The position numbers and the translations under genes are program-made. Below, one piece after another: positions 1-7,878 of a stretch of DNA of 64,000 nt. The notes beneath the pieces were generated by a model. It searched no databases and was not told the DNA's origin. It was given only the letters and a program-made list of their open reading frames with translations. Each line of letters starts with the position of its first letter. Within the stretch, counting starts at the first letter, position 1. The stretch covers positions 124,001-188,000 of the forward strand of contig CAWKLX010000006.1 of the NCBI GenBank assembly GCA_963850605.1. The letters are read 5' to 3'. The DNA is from BOG-908 sp963850605 (GTDB lineage Bacteria > Pseudomonadota > Alphaproteobacteria > Acetobacterales > Acetobacteraceae).

Positions 1-134
1 GCGGTTCGGCCTTCGGTGCGGCGGCCCTGTCCTATGTCAAACGCGCGCGCTACCGCCCCCGCACCCATAACGGGGTTGCAGTTGCGGCCTCGCACGAGTG
101 GAACATCAAGTTCAATCTTGGCGGCGGCGAGTAG
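1..134 (+). CDS. tonB: TonB C-terminal domain, partial (5' end outside window)
   Basis: The reading frame that enters the window at base 3 encodes the last 43 residues of a TonB-type energy transducer and stops at TAG 132-134. The visible stretch contains ALSYVKRARYRP and ends in HEWNIKFNLGGGE, the closing strand of the TonB C-terminal domain that contacts outer-membrane receptors. TonB carries proton-motive-force energy from ExbB/ExbD to the receptor. The position 61 bp upstream of exbB and the exbD pair fits a tonB-exbB-exbD-exbD operon. The N-terminal anchor and proline-rich span lie outside the window. Confidence 0.85.
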   Translation, partial: GSAFGAAALSYVKRARYRPRTHNGVAVAASHEWNIKFNLGGGE

Positions 135-195
135 GCCGGCCCGCGAATATCATCGATACAGCGGCCGCCGACCGGCCTGCGATCCAGGAGTGACC

Positions 196-1227
196 ATGAT
201 CAAGAACCGCACCGCCTTTGCCCTGTCGCTGGCCCTCTCGGCTGCGCCACTGCTGCCGACGCTGGCCTTTGCACAGGCGGCCGCACCGGCCCCGGCGGCC
301 GCACCGGCCGCGCCCGCGCCGGCTGCCCCCGCGCCCGCGGGCGCAACCCCGGACGCAACCCCACCCGCCGCGGCCGCGCCCGGCACGCCGCCCGCCGCTG
401 GTGCACCCGCGGCACCTGACGCGGCTGGTACCACCGGTGCCGCGCCGGGTGCTGCACCGGCAGCTTCACCTGACGCCAACGCACCCGTCGATAACGGCAA
501 CGGCACGCAGACCGTGGAAAACCCCTATGGCCTGAACGCGCTGTGGAAATCCGGCGACGCCGTGAGCCGCACCGTGCTGATCATGCTGGCGATCATGTCG
601 TTCGGCACCTGGTACATCATGATCACCAAGTTCTGGGAGCAGGCGCGCATTTTCGCGGCGGCGCGGACCGCCAACAACGATTTCTGGAAGACCACGTCGG
701 TGCGCGACGGCATACAGCGGCTGAAGCCGACCAGCCCGTTCCGCTACATCGCCGAGAATGGCGTGAACGCGACCGAGCACCATAGCGGAGCACTCACCGA
801 CGCGATCGACCTGCACACCTGGGTGACGATGGCCATCCAGCGTGCCCAGGAAACCATCAGCTCGCGTCTGGCCGGCGGCCTGGCGTTCCTGGCGACTGTC
901 GGCTCCGTCTCTCCCTTCGTCGGGCTGTTCGGCACGGTGTGGGGTATCTATCACGCGCTGACCGCCATCGGTGCGGCCGGCCAGGCCAGCATCGACAAGG
1001 TGGCGGGGCCGGTGGGTGAGGCGCTGATCATGACCGCACTCGGCCTGGCGACCGCTGTGCCGGCGGTGCTCGGCTACAACTTCCTTGTCCGCCGCAACAA
1101 GAGTGCCAACGAGAAGGTGCGCAACTTCTCCAGCGACCTGCACAGCATCCTGCTGTCCGGCAGCCGCGTGAGCGTGGCGCAGGGCGCGTCCTCGGTCGTG
1201 GCCCCCGTCGCCGCACGGGTTGCCTGA
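196..1227 (+). CDS. exbB: ExbB/TolQ/MotA-family proton channel protein with long Pro/Ala-rich N-terminus
   Basis: 343 residues. ExbB forms the proton channel core that energises TonB. I chose ATG 196 because AGGAG sits six bases upstream and a signal peptide ending near LAFAQA follows at once; longer in-frame starts only add unrelated sequence. Residues about 30-100 are a low-complexity Ala/Pro linker. After it come one transmembrane segment (VLIMLAIMSFGTWYIMI) and the MotA/TolQ/ExbB domain with two further membrane segments (GGLAFLATVGSVSPFVGLFGTVWGI and ALIMTALGLATAVPAVLGYNF). The cleavable N-terminus plus periplasmic linker is found in the longer ExbB class. Three bases separate it from the first exbD, so they are co-transcribed. 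Confidence 0.93.
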   Translation: MIKNRTAFALSLALSAAPLLPTLAFAQAAAPAPAAAPAAPAPAAPAPAGATPDATPPAAAAPGTPPAAGAPAAPDAAGTTGAAPGAAPAASPDANAPVDNGNGTQTVENPYGLNALWKSGDAVSRTVLIMLAIMSFGTWYIMITKFWEQARIFAAARTANNDFWKTTSVRDGIQRLKPTSPFRYIAENGVNATEHHSGALTDAIDLHTWVTMAIQRAQETISSRLAGGLAFLATVGSVSPFVGLFGTVWGIYHALTAIGAAGQASIDKVAGPVGEALIMTALGLATAVPAVLGYNFLVRRNKSANEKVRNFSSDLHSILLSGSRVSVAQGASSVVAPVAARVA

Positions 1228-1230
1228 ACC

Positions 1231-1665
1231 ATGGCCATGTCGGTCGGCCCCTCCGAGGGCGATGACGAGGTCGTTTCCGCGATCAATACGACGCCGCTCG
1301 TGGATGTGATGCTGGTGCTGCTGATCATCTTCCTGATCACCATCCCCGTCGTCACCCACACAGTGCCGGTGTCGCTGCCCAAGGATCGCAACCAGCCGAC
1401 GCAGACCAAGCCGGAAAACATCATCATCGCCGTCAACAAGGACGGCGATTATTTCTGGAACGAGAAGCCGGTGGCGGATTCGGCGGCGCTGCTGGAACGG
1501 CTGAAACAGATCGCCGTGAAGGTGCCGCAGCCGGAGGTGCACATACGCGCCGACGAGAACGGGCGCTACGAGTTCGTGGGCAAGGTGGTCGTCGATTTGC
1601 AGCGGGCGGGCATCTATAAGATTGCCTTCATCACCGAGCCGCCACCGAACAACGTGAGCCAATAG
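1231..1665 (+). CDS. exbD: ExbD-family biopolymer transport protein (first copy)
   Basis: 144 residues. ExbD is a single-pass inner-membrane protein that works with ExbB in proton-driven energising of TonB. The cytoplasmic N-terminus carries AINTTPLVDVMLVLLIIFL, with the conserved membrane-embedded Asp of the family (about residue 25), then a periplasmic domain. The start follows exbB by three bases, indicating translational coupling. The family length is about 140 residues, so the gene is complete. A second, diverged exbD follows directly. Confidence 0.93.
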   Translation: MAMSVGPSEGDDEVVSAINTTPLVDVMLVLLIIFLITIPVVTHTVPVSLPKDRNQPTQTKPENIIIAVNKDGDYFWNEKPVADSAALLERLKQIAVKVPQPEVHIRADENGRYEFVGKVVVDLQRAGIYKIAFITEPPPNNVSQ

Positions 1666-1679
1666 GAGTCGTTTGAGCC

Positions 1680-2114
1680 ATGGCCATGAGCATGCCGACG
1701 GGCGGCGACAGCGACGAAATGGACGTCGTGGTCGAGATGAACACCACGCCGCTGATCGACGTGATGCTGGTGCTGCTGATCATGCTGATCGTGACGATCC
1801 CGATCCAGACCCATGCGGTAAAGCTGGATCTGCCGGCGGGTAATCCGCCGCCGCCGCCGGTACCGCCGACCGTGGTGACGATCGACGTGGACTTCGATGG
1901 GACGATCAGCTGGAATGGCGAGGCGCTGCCGGATGAGGCATCGCTGCGGTCGCATCTGGTGGATGCGGCCAAGGCCGATCCGCAGCCGGAAGTGCATCTG
2001 AAACCCAACAAGCTGGCCACCTACAAATACGTCGCCCACGTGATGGCCGACGCGCAAAGGCTGGGCGTGCAAAAACTCGGCCTGGTCGGCAACGAACAGT
2101 TCATGGGGCCCTGA
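1680..2114 (+). CDS. exbD: ExbD-family biopolymer transport protein (second copy)
   Basis: 144 residues and a paralogue of the preceding gene. It has the same architecture: EMNTTPLIDVMLVLLIML with the channel Asp, one membrane helix, a Pro-rich turn (GNPPPPPVPPT) and a periplasmic domain. An AGGAG motif (1664-1668) lies 11 bases upstream of ATG 1680. Paired exbD genes after one exbB are known in several Proteobacteria and probably build a hetero-oligomeric ExbD. It is followed six bases later by a TPR gene, which extends the operon. Confidence 0.92.
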   Translation: MAMSMPTGGDSDEMDVVVEMNTTPLIDVMLVLLIMLIVTIPIQTHAVKLDLPAGNPPPPPVPPTVVTIDVDFDGTISWNGEALPDEASLRSHLVDAAKADPQPEVHLKPNKLATYKYVAHVMADAQRLGVQKLGLVGNEQFMGP

Positions 2115-2120
2115 TCAAAG

Positions 2121-3326
2121 ATGCGTTCGACGATACTGCGTGCAGGACTTGTTGCGTGTCTGACGGTGGGCGGGGCGTACGCTGCCGCTTTGCGTCCAGA
2201 GGTGGGAAAGCCGTTGGCCAAGGCGGAAGCGTTGATGAACGCGCGCAATTATACGGCCGCCATGGCGCAAGTGCGCGTGGCCGCCAGCGCACGCGGGCTG
2301 ACGCCGGATGAGAGTTTCACCATCCAGCAGGTGCGCGGCGCCATCGCCGGGCGCATGGGCGATAACGCGACGGCGGCGAAGGTCTATTCCGACCTGCTCG
2401 GATCCGGCCGTGTCTCGCCGGCGCAGCAGCTTGTGCTGCTGAAGGCGGAAGCGAGCCTTGCGTTCAATGCAAAGGATTACCCGTCGGCGATTATCTGGAT
2501 ACAGCGTTACCTGAAGGCGGCGCCGACCGACGCGACGATGAAGACGCAGTTGATTACGGCCTATTATCTCAACAAGGACTTTGCCAACGCGGGCAAACTC
2601 CAATTGGCCCAGGTCGCGGCCACGGTGCGTGCCGGACAGCGCCCGACGGAGGAACAGTTGCAGTTGCTCGCCGCCTGCCAGCGCGAGGGCGGCGATACGC
2701 TGGGCTTCGGCAACACCATGGTGCAGCTCGTTACCTACTATCCAAAACCCGATTACTGGGAAAACCTGATACACAGCGCCGAGACACGACCAGGTTTTGC
2801 AAGCCGGCTGACGCTGGACATCGATCGTTTCGAGCTGGCGACCGGACTGCTGACCAAATCCGACGATCTGATGGAAATGATCGAGCTGTCCTTGCAAGTT
2901 CCGCTACCGGGCGAGGCCAAGGCGATCACCGACAAGGCATTCGCCAGCGGCACCTTCGGCACCGGCCCGCAGGCAGCACGCCAGCAGCGCCTGCGCGACC
3001 TGGTGAACAAGACCTACGCCAGCGAGCTGGCGGCACTGCCGGGCCGCGAAGCCGAAGCGCAAGCCTCGCACGATGGCAACCTGCTGGCCTCGCTCGGCGA
3101 GGAATACGCAACGTATGGCCAGTATCCGAAGGGCATTGCCATGATGGAAGCCGGCATTCGCAAAGGCGGCCTGCGCCATCCGGACGATACGCGGCTGCAT
3201 CTTGGTTTGGCATATATGAACGCCGGCCAGAAAGCGCGCGCTGTGCAGATGCTCAAGACGGTTGGCGGCAAGGAGGGCGCGGCGGAAATAGCGCGCCTCT
3301 GGTTGCTGCAGATCAGCAAGGCGTAG
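2121..3326 (+). CDS. Secreted tetratricopeptide-type protein of the TonB operon
   Basis: 401 residues with an N-terminal signal peptide (ILRAGLVACLTVGGAYAAA). The rest is alpha-helical repeat sequence of TPR type (for example YTAAMAQVRVAA near 40, YPSAIIWIQRYLKAAPTD near 120, YPKGIAMMEAGIRKGG near 340). Proteins of this kind recur at the end of tonB-exbBDD operons and probably act in the periplasm as scaffolds; the precise role is unknown. It starts six bases after the second exbD and ends about 170 bp before the receptor gene, so it is the last gene of the energy-transduction operon. Confidence 0.8.
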   Translation: MRSTILRAGLVACLTVGGAYAAALRPEVGKPLAKAEALMNARNYTAAMAQVRVAASARGLTPDESFTIQQVRGAIAGRMGDNATAAKVYSDLLGSGRVSPAQQLVLLKAEASLAFNAKDYPSAIIWIQRYLKAAPTDATMKTQLITAYYLNKDFANAGKLQLAQVAATVRAGQRPTEEQLQLLAACQREGGDTLGFGNTMVQLVTYYPKPDYWENLIHSAETRPGFASRLTLDIDRFELATGLLTKSDDLMEMIELSLQVPLPGEAKAITDKAFASGTFGTGPQAARQQRLRDLVNKTYASELAALPGREAEAQASHDGNLLASLGEEYATYGQYPKGIAMMEAGIRKGGLRHPDDTRLHLGLAYMNAGQKARAVQMLKTVGGKEGAAEIARLWLLQISKA

Positions 3327-3495
3327 CTGAAAAGCGTCAGATGCGAACTGCTTCCTGTATGATCGGGGCATTCGCAACTGTGGCATACATACAACTGGAC
3401 CGCGATCGCGTGCAGCAGACCGGATTTTGGTCGTTGTGCTATATTGCCACAAAGTCGCAATCTTTAGCGCTGACATCAGAGCGCGCGGGAGCGAC

Positions 3496-6288
3496 ATGGG
3501 ACAGGGTACGAAGTTCAAGACTGGGCTATTGACGACCTGCGTTTTGGCATGCGGTTTCGCACCCCTGATGGTCGTCGGGGCGCATGTGGCCCGTGCTCAG
3601 GAGGCGTTGCCGACGACCTCGCCGAGTTCCAGCGGCGTACCTCCGCGCGGGCAAACTCCGGCACAGGCCATTCCGCCGGATGTCAGCCGTGGAGCTACTG
3701 AGAATATCATCGTCAAAGCGCAACGCCGCCTGCTGAAGGAAAAGAACTCGCCTTCCGCGGTCACGGAACTCGGCGAACGCCAAATACAGCAGGTTGGCAT
3801 ATCCGGCAGCCCGGCGACGTTGCTCAGGCAGGCGCCTTCGATCAACGTGTATCAGCAGGGCATCGGCAATTCGGCGCCAGAACTGACAATTCGTGGCGCG
3901 CGCGGCTTAGAAACCGCTTCCACATACGACGACGTGCCCACGCAGGATCTTTTGGCGCCAGGCTCGTCCGCGATCGAAAACAACATCGGCGGCATCTTCA
4001 CGCTTGGGCAGATCAGCGGCGTGTCGATCTATCCCGGCATCGCCTACCCCGACAAGAACACGTTCGGCACGATCGGCGGCACCATCGCCTACGCCTCGAA
4101 GCGCCCGACCAACGATTTCTACGTCGACGTCTTCGGTGGCGTAGGTTCCTTCCAGACCTATACGGAAGGTTTCGAGGTCAATTCCGGCTCGCTCGACGGC
4201 CCGCTGGGCACCGGCGACAACGCACCGAAAATCCTGCTGAACTACAAGAACCTGCAAACCGCTGGCTTCATCGACTACACGGGCAACCGTGAGAACGAAA
4301 TGGAGTTCGCGTTCGACAAGCCCTACGACGACGGTCTGTCGAAATTCCAGACGACCGTGCTCTACAATACCGGCAACGGCTACATTCAGACCGAGCCGGT
4401 GCCACTCCCCTACCTCAACCAGAACGGATTGTTCAGCAACTACCCGACCAATGCGTCGGCCGCCTTTGAGCGCAACGACTATTTGACGGTCATCCTGAAG
4501 GACGACACCTACGTCAACGACAATCTCAATGTCGGCGTGACCGCTTTCTACCTGCACAACGATGCCGCCTCCACAACGTTCGGGGCTTTGGCGGCTAGCC
4601 CGCCATTCGGCGACTTCAACCCATATGAGGTAGGCGGGGCCGCACCGTTTCTGAACACACCGGCGGGCTTCAACTACGGCGCGTTTTACGGCCCCGGATC
4701 GCCGAACTACAAGGCCGGCATCTATCCCTATAACCCGATGGCGGTCTATCCGCCGGGATCGCCGAACTGTCCTGCCGCCTATGTCGCCGAGTACGCCGCG
4801 GCAGGCGGTGTGGCACCTTGCGGTTTGAACAGTGAGCTCGTCATTCACCAGTCGCAAACCTATGGCATACAGCCACGAGTGACCATCATTCCGCCGGAAT
4901 TCTTCGGCATCGGCAACACGATCAAGATTGGCGGCCTGTTCGCGAAGGAGACATCGCCGTCAGACCGCAGCTACTTCGGCGCAACGTTCAATGTCCAGCA
5001 AACACCGGGCAATCTCGACAACATCTTCGGCGGTGGCTTCGACGGCGGCGTGCAGCGCACGATCGCGCAGGGCTATATCCAGGACAAGATCGACCTGCTC
5101 GACAACACACTGCACATCACCCCGGGCGGCACGCTGCAAACGACATATTCCAGCCTGAAGGAAAGCGAGATTTTCGACTTTGCCGCGGGCGCATACGTGA
5201 ATTTCAAATCCAAGAAATTCAATCGCGAATGGCTGCCCTTCTTCAACGTCTCCTACGATTTCGACAAGATACTCCCCCCGCTGAAGGGCCTCAGCGTTTA
5301 TGGCAGCACAGGGCAATCCGCCTTGTTCGCCCCCGTCACCGATTTCGGGCCGAACGCGGCTGGTGCACCCCCAAACGCGTCAATCGTGCACCTTTACGAG
5401 GGCGGCGTGAAATACGACACGTCGAACTTGCTTCTCTCGTTCGACTACTTCTACCAGAAGGTGGATCGCGACTTCGGGTTCTACACGTCGGAATCCGGAC
5501 CGACCCTGGGCCAGAGTATCTATAACGACAACGGCCAGCGTGAATTCAAGGGTGTCGAAGGTTCGGCCGAGTACCAGGTGTTGCCCGACCTTCAACTGTT
5601 CGGGAATTTTTCCCACCTGCTGGCGAAATACCTGCGCAGCAACTTCGCCTTTGCGACGGTGGCCGAGGATCAATACGGTATCGCCCTGCGCGGCGCGCCG
5701 GTCACCGGCATTCCGGACTGGCTATCCACCTTCGGCGTGGATTACGGCCACAAGAGCCTTGTGCGCGACGGCGACGCGTTCGACGCCCGGTTGAGCGCCA
5801 CCTATACCGGCCACCAATTCACCACCTATGATATCTCCGGCAGCGCAACCGTCCCGACCTTTACCGGCCTCACACCCAACATCGGCACAGCCTTGCCCGG
5901 AACAGCCGCCATCCCGGGAAGCCCCTACACGGGATGCCAGGGAACGAATCCCGCCCCTGCCTGCACACGCTTCAGCCAATTGTCGGGTGCTACCGTCTAC
6001 GACCCGAATGGCGGCATCTCGCCCTTCGCGGTCTTCAACCTCGATGTCAACTACACGCTTCCGACCCCGTTCCTTCCCGCGTTGAAACGGGTAAAGTTCG
6101 ACCTGAATATCCAAAACCTGTTCGACCAGCACTTCTTCCAGTATTACTACAGGCAGGTGTCGCCCTCTGCCTGCTCGGCGACCAAAGCGAACCCGGTCGG
6201 CAGCCAATACAATTGCTCACCGCAGTTCGCCGACGGCATTCCCGGCCAGCCCTTCAGCGTGTTCTTCACCGTCAGCGCCCGCTTCTGA
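3496..6288 (+). CDS. TonB-dependent outer-membrane receptor
   Basis: 930 residues. I prefer ATG 3496: GGGAG lies just upstream and a clear signal peptide follows (TTCVLACGFAPLMVVGAHVARAQ). The alternative TTG at 3427 would add 23 residues in front of that signal. A TonB-box-like segment ENIIVKAQRR lies near residue 70. Next come the plug domain (about 75-215, with TIRGARGLETASTYDDVP) and a 22-strand-type barrel ending in an aromatic residue (FSVFFTVSARF), as expected for outer-membrane insertion. The substrate cannot be read from sequence. The position after tonB-exbBDD-TPR suggests that this system energises it. A strong inverted repeat follows the stop. Confidence 0.93.
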   Translation: MGQGTKFKTGLLTTCVLACGFAPLMVVGAHVARAQEALPTTSPSSSGVPPRGQTPAQAIPPDVSRGATENIIVKAQRRLLKEKNSPSAVTELGERQIQQVGISGSPATLLRQAPSINVYQQGIGNSAPELTIRGARGLETASTYDDVPTQDLLAPGSSAIENNIGGIFTLGQISGVSIYPGIAYPDKNTFGTIGGTIAYASKRPTNDFYVDVFGGVGSFQTYTEGFEVNSGSLDGPLGTGDNAPKILLNYKNLQTAGFIDYTGNRENEMEFAFDKPYDDGLSKFQTTVLYNTGNGYIQTEPVPLPYLNQNGLFSNYPTNASAAFERNDYLTVILKDDTYVNDNLNVGVTAFYLHNDAASTTFGALAASPPFGDFNPYEVGGAAPFLNTPAGFNYGAFYGPGSPNYKAGIYPYNPMAVYPPGSPNCPAAYVAEYAAAGGVAPCGLNSELVIHQSQTYGIQPRVTIIPPEFFGIGNTIKIGGLFAKETSPSDRSYFGATFNVQQTPGNLDNIFGGGFDGGVQRTIAQGYIQDKIDLLDNTLHITPGGTLQTTYSSLKESEIFDFAAGAYVNFKSKKFNREWLPFFNVSYDFDKILPPLKGLSVYGSTGQSALFAPVTDFGPNAAGAPPNASIVHLYEGGVKYDTSNLLLSFDYFYQKVDRDFGFYTSESGPTLGQSIYNDNGQREFKGVEGSAEYQVLPDLQLFGNFSHLLAKYLRSNFAFATVAEDQYGIALRGAPVTGIPDWLSTFGVDYGHKSLVRDGDAFDARLSATYTGHQFTTYDISGSATVPTFTGLTPNIGTALPGTAAIPGSPYTGCQGTNPAPACTRFSQLSGATVYDPNGGISPFAVFNLDVNYTLPTPFLPALKRVKFDLNIQNLFDQHFFQYYYRQVSPSACSATKANPVGSQYNCSPQFADGIPGQPFSVFFTVSARF

Positions 6289-6292
6289 TCCC

Positions 6293-6322
6293 CCAAGGGC
6301 CGCACTCTCGTGCGGCCCTTGG
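6293..6322 (+). terminator. Stem-loop after the TonB-dependent receptor gene
   Basis: A perfect 13-bp inverted repeat, ccaagggccgcac / gtgcggcccttgg, with a four-base loop (tctc) begins four bases after the receptor stop. There is no long T tract, so it may be a weak intrinsic terminator or an mRNA-stabilising hairpin separating the receptor from hutI, 23 bp downstream. Confidence 0.7.
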
Positions 6323-6345
6323 TCCGAGCGCGCTAACCTGGCGAC

Positions 6346-7563
6346 ATGACCAAGACGGCTGACGAAATCTGGTTCGCGCATCTGGCCACCATGCGCCGGG
6401 GCACGCCGTATGGCGCGGTCGAGCGCGGAGCCCTGGCCATTGCTGGGGGCCGGATCGTTTGGGCCGGGCGGCGCGACACACTGCCCAAAACCCTGATCGG
6501 CCCCGCCACCACCCAGTATGCGCGCGATGGGTGCTGGATCACCCCCGCGCTGATCGACTGCCACACCCATCTTATCTTCGCGGGCGATCGGGCGGAAGAG
6601 TTCGAGGCGCGGCTGGCCGGAGACAGCTACGAGGGCGCGGCGCGGCGCGGCGGCGGCATACTGTCCACGGTGGCCGGCACGCGGAAAGCAACGCAGGAGG
6701 AGCTGGTCCAGCAAGCCACGCCCAGGCTGGCCCGGCTGATGGCCGACGGGGTCCGCACGGTCGAGATAAAGTCCGGCTACGGCCTGGCACTGGAGCCGGA
6801 GCTGGCCATGTTGCGCGCCGCCCGCGCACTGGGTGCGGCCCACGGCATACGCGTGCGCACCACCTTGCTGGCCGCGCACGCCGTGCCGCCCGAATACACC
6901 GGGATGGCTGATGCCTACGTGGACCACATCACGCGCGACATCCTGCCCGCGGCCGCGCGCGAGGGATTGGCGGACGCGGTGGATGCCTTCGCGGAGGACA
7001 TCGCGTTCAGCCCGGCCCAGGTGGCACGCGTGTTCGAGGCGGCCCAGGCGCTGGGCCTGCCGGTGAAGCTGCACGCCGACCAGTTGAGCGATGGCGGCGG
7101 GGCGGCGCTGGCGGCGCGGTTCGGGGCGCTGTCGGCCGACCACCTGGAATACACGTCGGAAGCCGGGGTGCGCGCCATGGCGCAGGCCGGCACGGTGGCC
7201 GTGCTGCTGCCCGGCGCCTACGCGACCGTCGGCGCCCGCCAGCCGCCGCCTGTGTCCGCCTTCCGCGCGCAAGGCGTGCCGATGGCGGTGGCCACCGACT
7301 GCAACCCCGGTTCATCGCCGCTCTGCTCCTTGCTGATGGCGGCCAATCTGGCCTGCGCCCTGTTCCGCCTGACGCCGGAGGAGGCGCTGGCCGGGATCAC
7401 GCGCGAAGCGGCGCGGGCGCTGGGTCTGTCGGACGACATCGGCATGCTGGAGCCGGGGCGGCGGGCGGAGTTCTGTGTGTGGGACATCGGCCACCCGCGC
7501 GAGCTCGCCTACTGGATGGGCGGCATCACGCCCCGCGACGTGCGACCTGCGCTTACGGTGTGA
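6346..7563 (+). CDS. hutI: Imidazolonepropionase
   Basis: 405 residues, the normal length. HutI hydrolyses 4-imidazolone-5-propanoate to N-formimino-L-glutamate, the third step of histidine degradation, in the cytoplasm. It is a metal-dependent amidohydrolase: the metal-binding DCHTHLIFAGDR motif is near residue 71, HAD (LHADQLSDGG) and SADHLEY follow, and the last metal ligand region is ATDCNPGSSP. No other hut gene lies nearby, so the rest of the pathway is elsewhere or absent. The last 28 codons have a decayed duplicate at 13854-13938. The stop region overlaps, tail to tail, the end of a HAF-type gene relic on the other strand. Confidence 0.95.
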   Translation: MTKTADEIWFAHLATMRRGTPYGAVERGALAIAGGRIVWAGRRDTLPKTLIGPATTQYARDGCWITPALIDCHTHLIFAGDRAEEFEARLAGDSYEGAARRGGGILSTVAGTRKATQEELVQQATPRLARLMADGVRTVEIKSGYGLALEPELAMLRAARALGAAHGIRVRTTLLAAHAVPPEYTGMADAYVDHITRDILPAAAREGLADAVDAFAEDIAFSPAQVARVFEAAQALGLPVKLHADQLSDGGGAALAARFGALSADHLEYTSEAGVRAMAQAGTVAVLLPGAYATVGARQPPPVSAFRAQGVPMAVATDCNPGSSPLCSLLMAANLACALFRLTPEEALAGITREAARALGLSDDIGMLEPGRRAEFCVWDIGHPRELAYWMGGITPRDVRPALTV

Positions 7564-7705
7564 ACAGATGGCCGTGCACGGCGCCCGCCGCACCGGTGAA
7601 ACAGCCGGTACGCTGTCCGCGGTCGTTGACCGCCACGATGTCCGTGTTGACCGCGGCCGATATGTTCCAAGTGCGGTGGGTACCCCCGGTGTCACGATGC
7701 GGAAC
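7479..7705. repeat. Direct repeat copy 1 (hutI 3' end plus HAF-type 3' end)
   Basis: This stretch matches 13854 to about 14086 in the same orientation. In the 83 bases from 7481 to the hutI stop I count 11 differences. Homology continues across the stop into the opposite-strand HAF-type coding tail. The two copies bracket the efflux cassette and the truncated transporter. Here the hutI part belongs to the intact gene, whereas the HAF part is a relic. Confidence 0.85.
7553..7705 (-). pseudogene. 3' relic of a HAF-type secreted repeat protein gene
   Basis: The reverse strand ending at TAA (7555-7553) encodes a C-terminus homologous to that of the HAF-type gene at 13928-14792. About 32 of the last 43 residues agree, including AVNDRGQRTGCFT and the terminal HG(H/Y)LFTP. 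Only about 50 codons remain and no start or signal peptide is present, so this is a truncated duplicate. Its stop overlaps the last codons of hutI on the other strand. The bases between it and the efflux genes (7706-7877) hold only intergenic repeats. Confidence 0.8.
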
Positions 7706-7776
7706 GGAACGTTGGCGTGAATGCCGGGCAACCCGCCGATATTAGAATGTGCATTCAGCCGAGTCGACACGATATA

Positions 7777-7823
7777 GAGCATCATCCGATCGAACGGAAT
7801 TGCTCGATCGGATGAAGATGCTC
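7777..7823 (-). repeat. Dispersed palindromic repeat, module B (copy 1)
   Basis: A near-perfect palindrome: gagcatcatccgatcga pairs with tcgatcggatgaagatgctc, with two extra bases in one arm. A relative lies at 34793-34837. On the minus strand it follows module A after a 17-base spacer, the same order as in the second copy. It lies downstream of the efflux operon. Confidence 0.8.
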
Positions 7824-7840
7824 GCCAAGACAATGAATTA

Positions 7841-7878
7841 GAGCGTGGTCCGTGAGCCAATGCGAACGGATCGTGCTC
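7841..7878 (-). repeat. Dispersed repeat, module A (copy 1)
   Basis: On the minus strand the sequence runs gagcacgatccgttcgcatt and closes with ggaccacgctc; its ends (gagc/gctc) are inverted. The same module, with a few substitutions, is at 34740-34776. The base at its edge supplies part of the TAG stop of the RND permease gene. Confidence 0.8.

Noticed and set aside
270..500. Low-complexity gcaccggcc-rich tract as a possible repeat element
   Set aside because: It is the coding sequence of the Ala/Pro linker of ExbB and keeps the reading frame.
466..1662. 398-residue reverse frame opposite exbB and exbD
   Set aside because: Shadow of the exb genes, rich in His/Arg/Asp with no recognisable domain.
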